A stretch of DNA of 64,000 nucleotides from Bradyrhizobium sp. CCGUVB1N3 (GCF_024199925.1 NZ_JANADR010000001.1:7319501-7383500); one strand, 5' to 3'. Counted from the first letter of the stretch, positions 45,775 through 55,240 are shown. The notes: generated by a model from the letters alone, not told the origin. Program-made: numbers and translations.

Positions 45775-47171
45775 GAGCTATGGCCGAAACTGGGTGATGA
45801 CGGGTTGAGAGAGGCGGCGTATCGAGGCGGGTGTCCAGCCTGCCAGATCTCTCAAGGAGAGCGATACGCGATGACCGAGACTACCAACGTTCTTGCTTTT
45901 CGTCAGCCCTCCACGGTTGACGATCCACTGACCGATATCCTGCGCGCTGGGGCGCGTGAGCTGCTTGCCAGGGCGGTCGAGATCGAGGTCGATACGTTTC
46001 TGGCCAGCACGTCCGAGCCGACACTGCCCGACGGCCGGGCCCGGCTGGTCCGGCACGGCTATGGACCGGCGCGGCAAATTCAGACCGGCATCGGCCCGGT
46101 GGAGGTCGCCCGGCCGAAGGTTCGGGACCGCGGCGCCTGCGGGGCCAATCGGATCCGCTTTAGCTCGGCGATCCTGCCGCTGTGGGCGCGGCGCACCAAG
46201 AGCCTGGATGCCCTGCTGCCAGTGCTCTACCTGCGCGGCATCTCGACTGGCGACTTGCAGGACGCGCTGTCGGTGCTGCTCGGCAAGGATGCGCCGAACC
46301 TGTCGCCGTCCGTGATTGCACGCCTGACGGCCGACTGGCAGGCCGAGTACGAGCGTTGGCAGCGACGTGACCTGTCGGCGCGGCGCTACGTCTATCTATC
46401 TCTGGGCCGATGGCGTTTATTTGCAGGCCCGGATGGAGGATCACAACGAATGTATCCTGGTGCTGGTCGGTGCGACGCCGGAGGGCCGCAAGGAATTGGT
46501 CGGCTTCCAGGTGGGCGCCCGCGAGAGCGCCCAGAGTTGGCGTGAGCTCTTGATCGATGTGAAGCAGTGCGGCCTGCGGATCGCTCCTGAAGTGGCGGTC
46601 GGTGACGGCGCGCTGGGGTTCTGGAAGGCCCTCGACGAGGTCTTCCCCGGCACGCGACACCAGCGGTGCTGGTGCCACAAAGTCAGCAACGTGCTCGACA
46701 AGGCCGCCAAATCCGTCCAGGGCGCGATGAAGAACGATCTGCGGAACGTCTATCTGGCACCGAGCCGGGCGAACGCCGAAACCGCGATCGACACCTTCGT
46801 CGAGAAATACCGTGCCAAATACGGGCCTGCGGTCGAGTGCTTGATCAAGGATCGTGAGGCGCTGCTCGCGTTCTTCGACTTCCCCGCTGAGCATTGGGTT
46901 CATCTGCGCACCTCGAATCCGATCGAGAGCGTGTTCGCCCCGGTGCGGCACCGGACGGTTCGAACGAAAGACGCTCTCGCCGAAATCCGCGAAGCTGATG
47001 GTGTTCAAGTTGACCGACGCCGCATCGAAGACCTGGCGCCGACTGAAAGGAACAAATCAGTTGCCGAAGGTCATCGCCGGTGTAAAGTTTACTGACGGCA
47101 TCGAGGTCACTCCGACCGCTGAAAGCCACGCCGCCTGATCAGGCCGCGTCACCCAGAATCAGCCATAGCTC
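45775..47171 (+). mobile_element. IS256-family element with 9-bp target duplication
   Basis: Inverted ends GAGCTATGGCCGAAACTGGGTG (left) and GAGCTATGGCTGATTCTGGGTG (right, reverse strand) lie between direct repeats CTTGCCTAG (45766-45774 and 47172-47180). 1397 bp. Its transposase is frameshifted twice, so it can no longer move by itself. Confidence 0.88.
45871..47138 (+). pseudogene. IS256-family transposase, two frameshifts
   Basis: Frame one to about 46400: DDPLTDILRAGARELLARAVEIEVDTFL, GYGPARQIQTGIGPVEVARPKVRDR, LPVLYLRGISTGDLQDALSVLLG. Frame two to about 46970: WADGVYLQARMEDHNECILVLVGA (first Asp), VAVGDGALGFWKALDEVFP (second Asp), TRHQRCWCHK. Frame three to 47138: the segment after the Glu region, LMVFKLTDAASKTWRRLKG. 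Full length if both one-base shifts were corrected. Confidence 0.88.
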
Positions 47172-47180
47172 CTTGCCTAG

Positions 47181-47485
47181 AGTTCTCTATGACAATGCCG
47201 ATGTAGGTGGGCGTTTTAGGAAAAGTAAAAGACTGATTATCACGCACTCGAAGCGGTCAAGCGCGCTTGCCGAACTCAGCGCCCCGAAGACGATCCTTGA
47301 TCTGCCGAAACCGTTGACGCGCATGAAATGGCCAGCGTGTCGGCGTTGGCTTGGCCGGTGCAGAAAACTTGTGCTCGATCAACTTTACGGTTCATCTTCT
47401 AAGGAAATATTGCATCAGAGGGCGAGTTTATACCGTCTTCCAGCCTCGAACTTTCTCGAGAAGTGCGCCCGCTTCCTTCGAGTGC
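47181..47485. other. no supported gene
   Basis: AT-richer than its surroundings; the 125-codon plus-strand frame through it has no recognisable motif. Confidence 0.4.
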
Positions 47486-47637
47486 TTATGAAAAACACTT
47501 TTTCGCGCCGCCTTTCACAGCGCAATGGTAGAGATTATCCGTCGGTGTAATGTTTATGCCCTTTTCGGTCTTGATCTGCTCGATCAATCGCCTCGCGCCA
47601 CGCCAGGTGGGAAATCCAAGCTGTTGGCTAGCTGCTA
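47486..47637 (-). pseudogene. C-terminal fragment of an unknown gene cut by IS630
   Basis: AASQQLGFPTWRGARRLIEQ, IKTEKGINITPTDNLYHCAVK and GGAKKCFS-stop read well in one frame that is opened only by the IS630 edge at 47637. The 5' part is not obvious beyond the IS. Unknown family. Confidence 0.4.
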
Positions 47638-48699
47638 GAGCATTCGGCGGCTGAGTTGAATCGATTGTGATGGCCGGGGGGATTCCCGAACTGCCGCGAA
47701 TATGAGTCGCTGGGCTCCACCAGATTTGGGGGCTCAGATGAAGGGAAAAGCCTATTCGAACGATCTTCGCAGCCGGCTTGTGGCGGAAGTGGCGGCTGGG
47801 ACGTCGCGACGGGAAGCGGCACGGATGTATCGGGTGAGCGCCTCGTCAGCGGTGCGCTGGACTGAGCGGAACGATGCGACCGGCAGTGTCAGCCCGACGC
47901 CGCGCGGTGGCAGAAGCCGGTCTCCGTTGGAGCCGCATCGAGCCTGGTTGCTGGAACTCAACGCCAAGGAACCGGATCTGACCTTGGTAGAATTGGCGCA
48001 GCGCATACAGCAGGCGCTGGGGCTGCAGACGACGGAGGGCTCGATCCGTCGCTTCTTCAAGCGCCATGGCATCAGCTTCAAAAAAAAGCCTGCACGCCGC
48101 CGAACAGGATCGGCCCGACGTTGCTCAGGCGCGTGAGCAATGGCGGGTCCGCCAAACAGGCCTTGATCCCAAGAAGCTGGTCTTTGTCGACGAGACTGGG
48201 ACCAATACCAAGATGGTCCGTGGCTATGGACGCTGTCCCAGAGGCCAGCGGCTGATCGGCCAGCAGCCTTGGGGACATTGGAAGACAACCACCTTTACCG
48301 CTGGCTTGCGCTGCGACGGCATCAGCGCTCCCTGGGTCTTGGATGGCCCCATGAATCGCGACGCCTTCCTCACCTATGTTGAGGCAGTGCTCGCTCCCAC
48401 CCTCGCGGCGGAAGACATGGTGGTGATCGACAACCTGCCAGCTCACAAAGGCGAAGAGGTGAAGAAAATCATCCAGGCCAGGGGCGCAACGCTGGTCTTC
48501 CTGCCGCCTTACTCACCCGACCTCAACCCCATCGAGATGCTCTTCGCCAAGCTCAAGGCTCTCCTGCGCAAGGCCGCCGCGCGAACCCGCGACGCACTCT
48601 GGGACAAGATCGGCGAGGTACTTGATGCCTTCTCAGCACAGGAATGTGCAAACTACTTTCGACACGCAGGCTATGCGTCAACTTAAGTGACGAATGCTC
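47638..48699 (+). mobile_element. IS630-family element, apparently complete
   Basis: Terminal repeats GAGCATTCGGCGGCTGAGTTG and, reversed at the right end, GAGCATTCGTCACTTAAGTTG, flanked on both sides by TA (47636-47637, 48700-48701), the IS630 target. Both halves of the transposase are otherwise intact. Confidence 0.88.
47738..48686 (+). CDS. IS630-family transposase made by slippage at eight A
   Basis: First frame from [18 protein letters not shown] has the paired helix-turn-helix part ([47 protein letters not shown]). At 48081-48088 eight A (TTC AAA AAA AAG) lead into the second frame: [15 protein letters not shown] (Asp), [14 protein letters not shown] (Asp), [18 protein letters not shown] (Glu). 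Switching needs +1 (or -2), which slippage on the A run could give. Together about 316 residues, the family size. Possibly active. Confidence 0.88.
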
Positions 48700-49013
48700 T
48701 AGCCCGTCTTCTCTCTTTCGTTGGAGTCAAAGTCTGGCATGGCTTCGTATCGAACGACCAGCCATTTTTCCATTATGACCTTGATCCCAAGCTCTTTTTC
48801 CGTCTCCGCCCTTGTTGCGTTGAGAGCGGCGACCGCGTGCGTTTGATCGACGAACGACCCATGCAAGGTAGTGCTAGGAAGAGTAAAAAGGGTAGTTTGA
48901 TCATGGTCCAAAATCCATGGAGACCATCCGTGCTCGATCGCTTTATCGGCGAAATCTTCGTGCGCGTCTGGTTTGGTCTCTTTCAGATCGTACGAGGCAA
49001 TAAATCTCGGCAT
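48699..49013 (-). CDS. small Cas2/VapD-like protein, best preserved family member
   Basis: 104 residues: MPRFIASYDLKETKPDAHED, AIEHGWSPWILDHD, FTLPSTTLHGSFVD, AVAALNATRAETEKELGIKVIMEKWLVV. A beta strand ending in SYDL, a helix, LP-TTL-G, a helix of Ala/Thr and the VIMEKW strand suit a ferredoxin-like fold as in Cas2, VapD or GhoS; catalysis cannot be judged. The stop codon TAG is formed by the TA target and first base of the adjacent IS630, so the original tail may be altered. No cas genes or repeats are nearby. Confidence 0.65.
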   Translation of the reverse strand: MPRFIASYDLKETKPDAHEDFADKAIEHGWSPWILDHDQTTLFTLPSTTLHGSFVDQTHAVAALNATRAETEKELGIKVIMEKWLVVRYEAMPDFDSNEREKTG

Positions 49014-49070
49014 CGTATTTGCTCCGCTCTGCGGCGCACGCGCGCGGACTGGAGGAGGCCGCGCGAACGC

Positions 49071-49514
49071 GACTCGGCGTCCGCGGCGTAGTCGGACGCT
49101 GTCCCTACGCGCCCGCGCTGCCAGGCACAGGCCGCGTCGGGGTGAACGTCCACGGGTATGCCCTCACATTTTATTATCGAAGAATGGTCTCCGTTGCACC
49201 TACCAGGATTGGTCGGCAGCGTACACGGCCACCACGCACACTCCAACTAGGTGCCAGCGCTGCCGATTAGCGAAATTCACCCAGTCCCCGAATTTTCTGC
49301 AACGGCGTCATCAGCTGATCCACACTCGACATCTGTCACAAAATAAGGGAATAGCAAAAAAAACAGCGCGGACGTGACGCCAGTCAGAGATGCGAGAATC
49401 CGACGCTGTCCCTACCACGTCCGCGCTGCCAGCGAAGTTTGCGACGATGACTCGGCGCTCGCGTAGTGGACCAAACCCTGAAGCGCTGTCCCTACCACAC
49501 GCCGCAAACTTTGG
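49071..49514. repeat. three units of the GCGCTGTCCCTACCAC inverted-repeat family
   Basis: GACTCGGCGT... GACGCTGTCCCTACGCGCCCGCGCTGCCAG (49071-49124); GACGCTGTCCCTACCACGTCCGCGCTGCCAG (49402-49432); GATGACTCGGCGCTCGCG... AGCGCTGTCCCTACCACACGCCGCAAACTTT (49446-49512) with arm AAGTTTGCGACG. Flanking DNA matches 7.6-7.9 kb. Confidence 0.65.
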
Positions 49515-49675
49515 TGGCCAGCCTTCGCCTCTGGATTAGCGAGACTGACCACCTTGGCTCCCCGGGAGGGCTGAATTCTCAGGGGTGCGAGCAAGAAGTA
49601 GCGCGGAGACGTGCCGCAAGCACCTACCAGGATTGATTGGTGCCGATCTCCCGTGGCCTGGGGCAAATGCGCCAT

Positions 49676-49774
49676 GGCGACTGAATTCGATTCGATTTTT
49701 GATGTGATTGAGCATCACCGCGAGCTTTCCGCGCAATACGATGCCGCGGTATCCATATCCGCCAAACTAGGCTA
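49676..49774 (+). pseudogene. N-terminal fragment, same family as 56370-56674
   Basis: MATEFDSIFDVIEHHRELSA then AQYDAAVSISAKLG-stop. The 56.4-kb piece carries EHHRGLSAQHDAVVSISAKL and the remainder of the protein, so this is the first third of the same family. Confidence 0.6.
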
Positions 49775-49870
49775 GTGACGCGAATCTAAAGTTCGCCACA
49801 TAATGTCTGCTGAGCTTTGTGACAGAAGTCGGCGATGCCTCGTTTTGTAACCAGAGCGAACTGGCGTAGA

Positions 49871-50335
49871 ATGAGCCAATGCATCGTGAAACGGTACGAC
49901 CTCGTGACCTCTCAGTGGCAATATCAAGTTAGGTTTGATGTCCGCGATACTGCGGTAGCGGAATCAATACGTCGAAATTTTCGCGATCCGGCACTGAGGC
50001 CTCTATTCGATATACTCACGGCGCATGGCGCGGCACCGAAATGTCAGTTCGACGCCTTTGCGGAGTATGTCGCCGCGGCAGAGCAAAACGGCGTCAAAAG
50101 TTATCCGCTCTATCGGTGGACGAAGGCAACAATCGAAGATCCGACGAAGAAGGAAAAATATTTGAAATCCTTTACGCTCTACGTGGATGATCAAGAGGTC
50201 TATGAAAGGGAGATTGCTGACGCGCTAGAAGCGGACTTGCAGCCGGTCGCCCGTAGCGGGATCATCAATCAAATATCTAAGTTCGACAGCAATCCTGCCA
50301 GCAATCCCCAACCGCCAGAACGCTCCCGCGAGTGA
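49871..50335 (+). CDS. conserved hypothetical protein
   Basis: 154 residues from MSQCIVKRYDLVTSQWQYQV. RFDVRDTAVAESIRRNFRDPAL, KCQFDAFAEYVAAAEQNGVKSYPLYRWTK and SFTLYVDDQEVYEREIADALEADL give an alpha/beta soluble protein. The opening YDLVTSQWQYQVRF is a strand-turn-strand. No family recognised, no neighbours in operon. Confidence 0.6.
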   Translation: MSQCIVKRYDLVTSQWQYQVRFDVRDTAVAESIRRNFRDPALRPLFDILTAHGAAPKCQFDAFAEYVAAAEQNGVKSYPLYRWTKATIEDPTKKEKYLKSFTLYVDDQEVYEREIADALEADLQPVARSGIINQISKFDSNPASNPQPPERSRE

Positions 50336-50836
50336 GGCTAGCTCACTATGCGGGCGAGTTGAGACGAACGCACCTCGCCCATCGCGACGTTTTGTGCTGG
50401 GCGTATAGGTACCTCACACCCCGTTTCGCCTTTACGGAAGAAAGACAGCTGGTGCAGATCGGGGTGACCAGTGTGGCTTGGCGCAGTAAGGTTCATACAG
50501 AACTTTAGCTGGCATACCTCTTCCACGCAGCCCAACAGCAAGACGGAAGCCATTGATCTCATCACCTGCAACGGTCCTCCGTTGTCACGGGCTAGGTAAA
50601 ATTATCAGAGCCGCGTGCAAACAGCCCGTCCCTAGGCTCTAAGTGGGCCGGGGGGCAGGGAAGTTCCTATCAACCACTCAGATCTCGAGCGCGGCGGCGC
50701 TTTCGTTTTGACCGCCGCAAATTGTCGAAAACGGGCAGGAAAAATATCCCATGTGCAGGTTTGGAGCCTCTCACTGTCGCGACGGCTTAGCGGCCCGGAT
50801 CGCGAATGCCCCCCCAACCGGACCCGGCAATCAAAC
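50336..50836. other. no supported gene
   Basis: Short frames on both strands, none recognised. Confidence 0.4.
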
Positions 50837-51106
50837 TCAGCGAGCAAGTGGAATGTATCGACCCTGACCGTCGAAGATTGGGGATGTGGCTGCTCCACCA
50901 GCATTTGCCATTTGGTCAAGGACCCGGCGCATAACGGCGGCGCATTCCGCCGGTCTCGTTGGGACGGTCTCAAAGGTCACGCCATCGAAATGATACTGGT
51001 CCCCGAAAGGATGACTGAGGTGGTCGTACCATTTGGGATCGTGGGCGTCGCGTACGAGATGAACGCGCGCCCCCAGTAACCTCGATGAGACAGACGAGGA
51101 GTGCAT
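50837..51106 (-). CDS. possible small hypothetical gene
   Basis: From MHSSSVSSRLLGARVHLVRD: RDAHDPKWYDHLSHPFGDQYH, FETVPTRPAECAAVMRRVLDQM and a short end. The aromatic/His-rich middle looks like protein rather than shadow, and the plus strand frame is worse. Unknown. Confidence 0.35.
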   Translation of the reverse strand: MHSSSVSSRLLGARVHLVRDAHDPKWYDHLSHPFGDQYHFDGVTFETVPTRPAECAAVMRRVLDQMANAGGAATSPIFDGQGRYIPLAR

Positions 51107-51529
51107 ACGGGGGCTCGACGCCAACCGTCGTAAGATCATTCAAGCTGCCGCGGCTCGTGCTCTTGTAGTCGATGGTGCGGCATTCGGCTGCGCCAGCCGC
51201 AATGAAGGGCGGTGCGTGGCTTCGTGAGCGGTGTCGGCCCGTGGCCCGCCCTGTCATTTCGCGCGATGCGGAATTTAGTCCCTATCGGGAGACCGACATT
51301 GAGTGAGACCAACTGCAACCATGAAGTTTCTCGCAGCAGATATCCTCAACAGGCGCGGTCGCGCGTACCCCGCTTGTTCGGCAGGCCCCAAAGGACCCGC
51401 CCCCCGCCTCCATCTATCTTCGGTCGCGCCGAGCCGTATGGCCGATGGGTTGGCCGTCTTCGAGCACAGTGTAGTCGTTGGGCGATCAGGCGGGCGTGCA
51501 TTTTGGCGAAGTGATTTTCTGCTCGCAGG
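51107..51529. other. no supported gene
   Basis: Overlapping frames without recognisable motifs. Confidence 0.4.
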
Positions 51530-51950
51530 TCATTCCGAACTTGCCTTACGGTCAAGATATTTCTGGACCAACGGAAGTTCCGCTATTGCCTCCTTCACGG
51601 CGTCCAAACCGCTATACAGATATCCACTTCCACTAGCATGAGCATTGCGTAAACGTTGAACTACGTAGGTATTCATCCAACCCGGTACACGGCGTCTCCA
51701 CCACTGATTGCCATCGAATGCGGTTGGAAAATCCTTCTGTATCTGGTCGAGGAGAAGGGCTGCCTCAAGAGCCGGCAAGAGTTTGCCCTGATTTGGGTGT
51801 GCAAGCTGACCACCGATGCAGTCAAGAGCCTCCGCAAGGCGGAAAATGCCACGCTTGAGGATTTCATCATCAACATACGCCAGCTTAAGTTGGCTACTTG
51901 TGTAAGGCAGTTCGTTTGTTCTGTACGACGATGGCCGCCGAAATCGAAGC
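51530..51950 (-). pseudogene. unknown protein, C-terminal part
   Basis: In one frame from about 51950: RTNELPYTSSQLKLAYVDD, EILKRGIFRLAEALDCIGGQ, LEAALLLDQIQKDFPTAFDG, NQWWRRRVPGWMNTYVVQRLRN and KEAIAELPLVQKYLD. It reads as a helical protein end; upstream another frame (FDYWVRLDRDNCELVRAGVN) may be the earlier part after a frameshift. Family not recognised. Confidence 0.4.
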
Positions 51951-52084
51951 AGGCCAGCGCGAACCAGTTCACACCAGCGCGAACCAGTTCACAATTGTCG
52001 CGGTCTAGTCGGACCCAATAGTCAAACACCTCACGGAGTTTTTGCATTCGAACGTCATCCGCAAGACCGGCGAGACCAATCTCA

Positions 52085-52237
52085 ACCACGATGGACCCGG
52101 CTGGCAATCGCAAGCTCGACAAGGACAAGGCCCGGTTTCGCATCGACGGCGCGGTGGCGCTCGCCATGCTGCTCGGCCTGCGCTCGCGCGACCGCACCAC
52201 GATGAAGCCGGTCGATATTGAAGCGTTGATAGGCTAG
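52085..52237 (+). pseudogene. phage terminase large subunit, C-terminal scrap
   Basis: DPAGNRKLDKDKARFRIDGAVALAMLLG ends in PVDIEALIG-stop. The SDPAG-RK-DK----RIDG--ALAMA pattern is the C-terminal nuclease end of phage terminase large subunits. About 50 codons survive. Confidence 0.6.
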
Positions 52238-52243
52238 GTGTTC

Positions 52244-52759
52244 ATGCCAGCGAAGATCAATCTCACTGGCCAGCGGTTCGGGCGACTGGTGGTTCGGATC
52301 GAGGTCGGTAGAACCCGCGGAGGCATCTGTTGGCTCTACGAGTGCGATTGCGGGGAGCAGATCGAAGCGATCAGCGGTCATCTCCGACGCGGCACGCGCT
52401 CATGAGGCTGCTTGAAACGGGATCAAGCCGCGCAGATCGGACGCCGGAAACGTCCCCGTCATGGACATGCTGGCCGCCATCAAAAGACGCGAGTCTATCA
52501 TAGCTGGGAGGCGATGATCCAACGGTGCACGAACCCGCGCACGAAGGCCTTCAAAAACTACGGCGGGCGCGGCATCACAATCTGCGACCGCTGGCGTCGG
52601 AGCTTCGAAGCCTTCCTGGCCAACATGGGCGAGCCGCCCGGTGGCCATACGCTCGACAGAAAGAACAATGACGGCTGCTACGAGCTTGACAATAGCCGTT
52701 GGGCAACGCGAGCCTCGCAGAATTTAAATCAGCGGCCACGAGCGGCGCTGATCGGATGA
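52244..52759 (+). pseudogene. phage AP2/HNH-like protein with in-frame TGA at a conserved Cys
   Basis: ATG at 52244, six bases after the terminase stop. INLTGQRFGRLVVRIEVGR and CWLYECDCGEQIEAISGHLRRGTRS, then TGA at 52403-52405, then GCLKRDQAAQIGRR, HSWEAMIQRCTNPRTKAFKNYGGRGITICDRW, AFLANMGEPPGGHTLDRKNNDG. Family proteins have S-C-G-C-L where this has S-stop-G-C-L, so one base (TGC to TGA) breaks an otherwise continuous 171-codon gene. These proteins (CDCG zinc ribbon plus AP2-like domain) are homing-type phage proteins. Confidence 0.65.
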
Positions 52760-53075
52760 GCAGGCCCAGCAGCGAGTGGAGGCACTTCTACGACACGGGC
52801 TTCTGGCACGCCGCCGCAAGCTGCAGCTTCAGGCGCATCCGCTGTGCAAATTCTGCCTGGATCGCGGCCTCGTCGCTATCGCGACCGTTGCCGACCACGT
52901 CGAGCCGCACAAGGGCGACTGGAACAAGTTTGCGCTCGGCGAGCTGCAATCGCTATGCAAAGCATGTCATGACCGAACTAAAAGGGTGATCGAATTGCGT
53001 GGTTACGGCCTTGATATCGATGATGACGGCTTCCCAACAGACCCGAACCATCCTTTCAATAAGAACTCGCGATGA
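52757..53075 (+). pseudogene. phage HNH endonuclease, frameshifted near the start
   Basis: MSRPSSEWRHFYDTGFWHA is in one frame; after a one-base shift near 52815 the rest follows: RRRKLQLQAHPLCKFCLDRG, VADHVEPHKGDWNKFALGELQSLCKACHD. The HNH motif is seen as DHVEPH, N and CHD with two CxxC zinc pairs. In tailed phages such nucleases sit beside terminase and assist packaging. Confidence 0.7.
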
Positions 53076-53099
53076 GGGCTAGGCGCGTCGAGAACAAGC

Positions 53100-53400
53100 A
53101 GCTCCGGGGCCAGCTTGAGATGGCCCCCGTTCGGCACGTCCGAGCGCATCGGTGAAATCAGGAAGCTGATCGACGCGGGCATCCTGCGCGCCGTCAGCGT
53201 CGGCTTCAGACCCCTCGAAAGCAAGCAGCGCGAAGGCAGCGATTGGGGCGTGACCTTCGTTCGCAGCGAGCTGGTCGAGACCTCGCTGGTCTCGGTGCCA
53301 GCCAATCCAAACGCCTTGGCCGTGGCCAAGTCGCTGAACATCTCCCCGCAAACGATGGACCTCCTGTTCGCCAAGCACGGCAGCATGGACGCGAGGACCA
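53100..53400 (+). pseudogene. HK97-type prohead protease fragment
   Basis: GTSERIGEIRKLIDAGILRAVSVGFRPLES, VRSELVETSLVSVPANPNALAVAKSL match the C-terminal half of the prohead protease (LvEvSlVpvPAnp-A). The N-terminus with the catalytic His is missing, and the end joins an unrelated transposase piece. Portal gene expected upstream is absent. Confidence 0.65.
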
Positions 53401-53446
53401 GGCGTTGCGGGATCACTGGCGAGCAAGCCAATACATCTCGTAATCG

Positions 53447-53686
53447 AAAGGGATGGCATTCCACAAGAAGTGCAGGCTCACGGTCGAAGACATGGTCAAG
53501 AGCCACTGGATCTATCGCAAGCTGCGCAACTTCCGCGCCGGCATCGAAGCCAACATCTCGTGCTTGAAGCGAGCCTTCGGCCCGGGTCGCTGTACCTGGC
53601 GCGGGCTCGCGCACTTCCAGGCCTATGTCTGGTCGTCGGTCGTCGCCTACAACATGGCGCTATTGGCCAGGTTCGCTAGCGTCTGA
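53447..53686 (+). pseudogene. transposase C-terminal fragment (ISNCY/IS1182-like)
   Basis: LTVEDMVKSHWIYRKLRNFRAGIEANISCLK, GRCTWRGLAHFQAYVWSSVVAYN match the last 75 residues of DDE transposases of this group (FRAGIEa-IS-LKR--GL-RC-WrG---F-ayVWs-v-a-Nl). Fused to the phage protease remnant. Confidence 0.6.
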
Positions 53687-53891
53687 CCCCACTCAACGGC
53701 ATCGGCCCCGACGCTGCTGTTCGCGGCGCGCTTCGACACGCCCGCCGCAAATGAAAAACGCAAAAATGCCCGCAATCTTCTCGCGAACTGTCGTTACCAA
53801 TGACTTGCTCCGGCCAAATTGCGGCCATGCACCAGCGCTCCCGCCCGATCAAGCGCGGAAAAATCCCGTTTATGGACGGACACTAGCTAAG

Positions 53892-54299
53892 CTAGGGCAC
53901 CCATTGCCACTCGCCGATTTTCTCCGGAATGCCCATCTTGGATGGGTCCCCTGCGAAGGGCCACGCGCATCTGCCATTGGTTAAATCTTTTGCCGCAGCA
54001 GCCGGTGAAGCGTAGAGCCCCAACGTCTTGTCATCGAACACAAGAGCGAAGCCTCTCCGAGTGGGAAATATCTGAGCTTGCCCTGCGTGTGTCCTAAAGA
54101 CCCATTTCGCCATTTGCTGTTTTCCGCCGTCTAGCGACCGCGATTCGACGTAGTTTAGTTTGGCCATGCAGGGTGGCATTGGGTAGGTGCCCCAATAGTC
54201 GTCACTACCTTCCAGACGCCCTAGCGCTTTTTCCAGGAAGATCTCGTATAGATCGGAATGGGTTCCTTTTAAGTTATAGTTGGTAAGGTAGCTTGGCAT
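53892..54299 (-). CDS. hypothetical protein with Cas2-like leader fused
   Basis: The full frame starts MPSYLTNYNLKGTHSDLYEIFLEKALG, an opening like the Cas2/VapD-like family, then changes at about residue 40. From an internal ATG at 54113 a different conserved-looking small protein begins: MAKWVFRTHAGQAQIFPTRRG, LVFDDKTLGLYASPAAAAKDL, GIPEKIGEWQWVP. The second part (74 residues) is probably the real gene; the first may be a remnant fused upstream. Confidence 0.5.
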   Translation of the reverse strand: MPSYLTNYNLKGTHSDLYEIFLEKALGRLEGSDDYWGTYPMPPCMAKLNYVESRSLDGGKQQMAKWVFRTHAGQAQIFPTRRGFALVFDDKTLGLYASPAAAAKDLTNGRCAWPFAGDPSKMGIPEKIGEWQWVP

Positions 54300-54505
54300 A
54301 GCGCAAGGCGCTCCATGATTGGCCCTCTCCGCTGCGAGCCCGAAGCGCCGTCACCGCGACGGATGTTCGGAAGCTAAGCACATAGCCGATTTTCGTTACC
54401 TACAAATTCTTGTAGTTGACTAGCGCGATCTTCTCTGAGCCAAATCGCTTTCAGCGCCTACCCTACCAGTCACGAGCACAATCAAGACTGCAAGGAGCTA
54501 AAGCG

Positions 54506-55078
54506 ATGTCGCCAATAGAAGCAATCGTCAGTTGGCTAGAAGCGCAAGATCTGGACCTGCAACTCGATATCGCGTCATTCGGCTCATTCTTGATATTCGA
54601 GGATGGCGACGATCCCTCCCTTAGCATGCGAGAGCGGCTCGAAGCTCTTCGAAAATGGTTGAACGAACCCGAATTGGACTCGGAAGCCGCCGCAACCCGC
54701 GCTCTGACCTTCCGTATCTCCATCGATTACTTCATCGAGGGTAGATCTACCGGCCACGGATGGAAACAAATCGAGGCGAAGCTGCGCAAGACCCTGGAAG
54801 AGGCTAAGCGCGTCGGGAAGTTCTCGGCTGCACGCAAGGCGCAAAGGATGCTTGAGCTTTTGCCCGCACGACAAGAGAGATGGCATGAGGTGGCGAGATC
54901 CTGGAATGAACTGGCTTCGACTCGCCTGAATCTCGAGGCTCTCACTGATTGGAGCGACAAGCGCTCCCGCCTGAAAGTTATTTCAAGTGCCGAGACTCCT
55001 CCATTGGTTCCCATCGCGTCGGCCTTCGACGTGCCCATCAATGAAGGTAGCTCCCCGCACGGTACGGAAGAATGTTGA
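54506..55078 (+). CDS. conserved hypothetical, paralogue of 39279
   Basis: 190 residues from MSPIEAIVSWLEAQDLDLQL; the frame upstream to 54416 is leader. FGSFLIFEDGDDPSLSMRERL, RALTFRISIDYFIEGRSTGHGW, LRKTLEEAKRVGKF, AQRMLELLPARQERWHEVARSWNELAS and LEALTDW align with the 39279 product. The leader, with CAAATTCTTGTAGTTGAC and GAGCACAATCAAGACTG, is shared with the ruined copy at 12226. Role unknown. Confidence 0.7.
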   Translation: MSPIEAIVSWLEAQDLDLQLDIASFGSFLIFEDGDDPSLSMRERLEALRKWLNEPELDSEAAATRALTFRISIDYFIEGRSTGHGWKQIEAKLRKTLEEAKRVGKFSAARKAQRMLELLPARQERWHEVARSWNELASTRLNLEALTDWSDKRSRLKVISSAETPPLVPIASAFDVPINEGSSPHGTEEC

Positions 55079-55240
55079 GCTAGCAGCGCGGGCGGTAACG
55101 GCGGAGCCCTTTGTCAGCCTGGAAGCGCTCAACGCGTTGTCGTCGCTTCTCGATTCAATGGTCAAGAGCGCGGCATCATCATTGAATGAACCGCTTTCCG
55201 GTGCATGCGGAGTCTCTCACGACCAGAATCGGGGAGAGGC

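Noticed and set aside
52403..52405. Selenocysteine codon
   Set aside because: Position is suggestive but the gene lies among ruined prophage genes with other breaks; treated as a nonsense mutation unless a SECIS element is shown.
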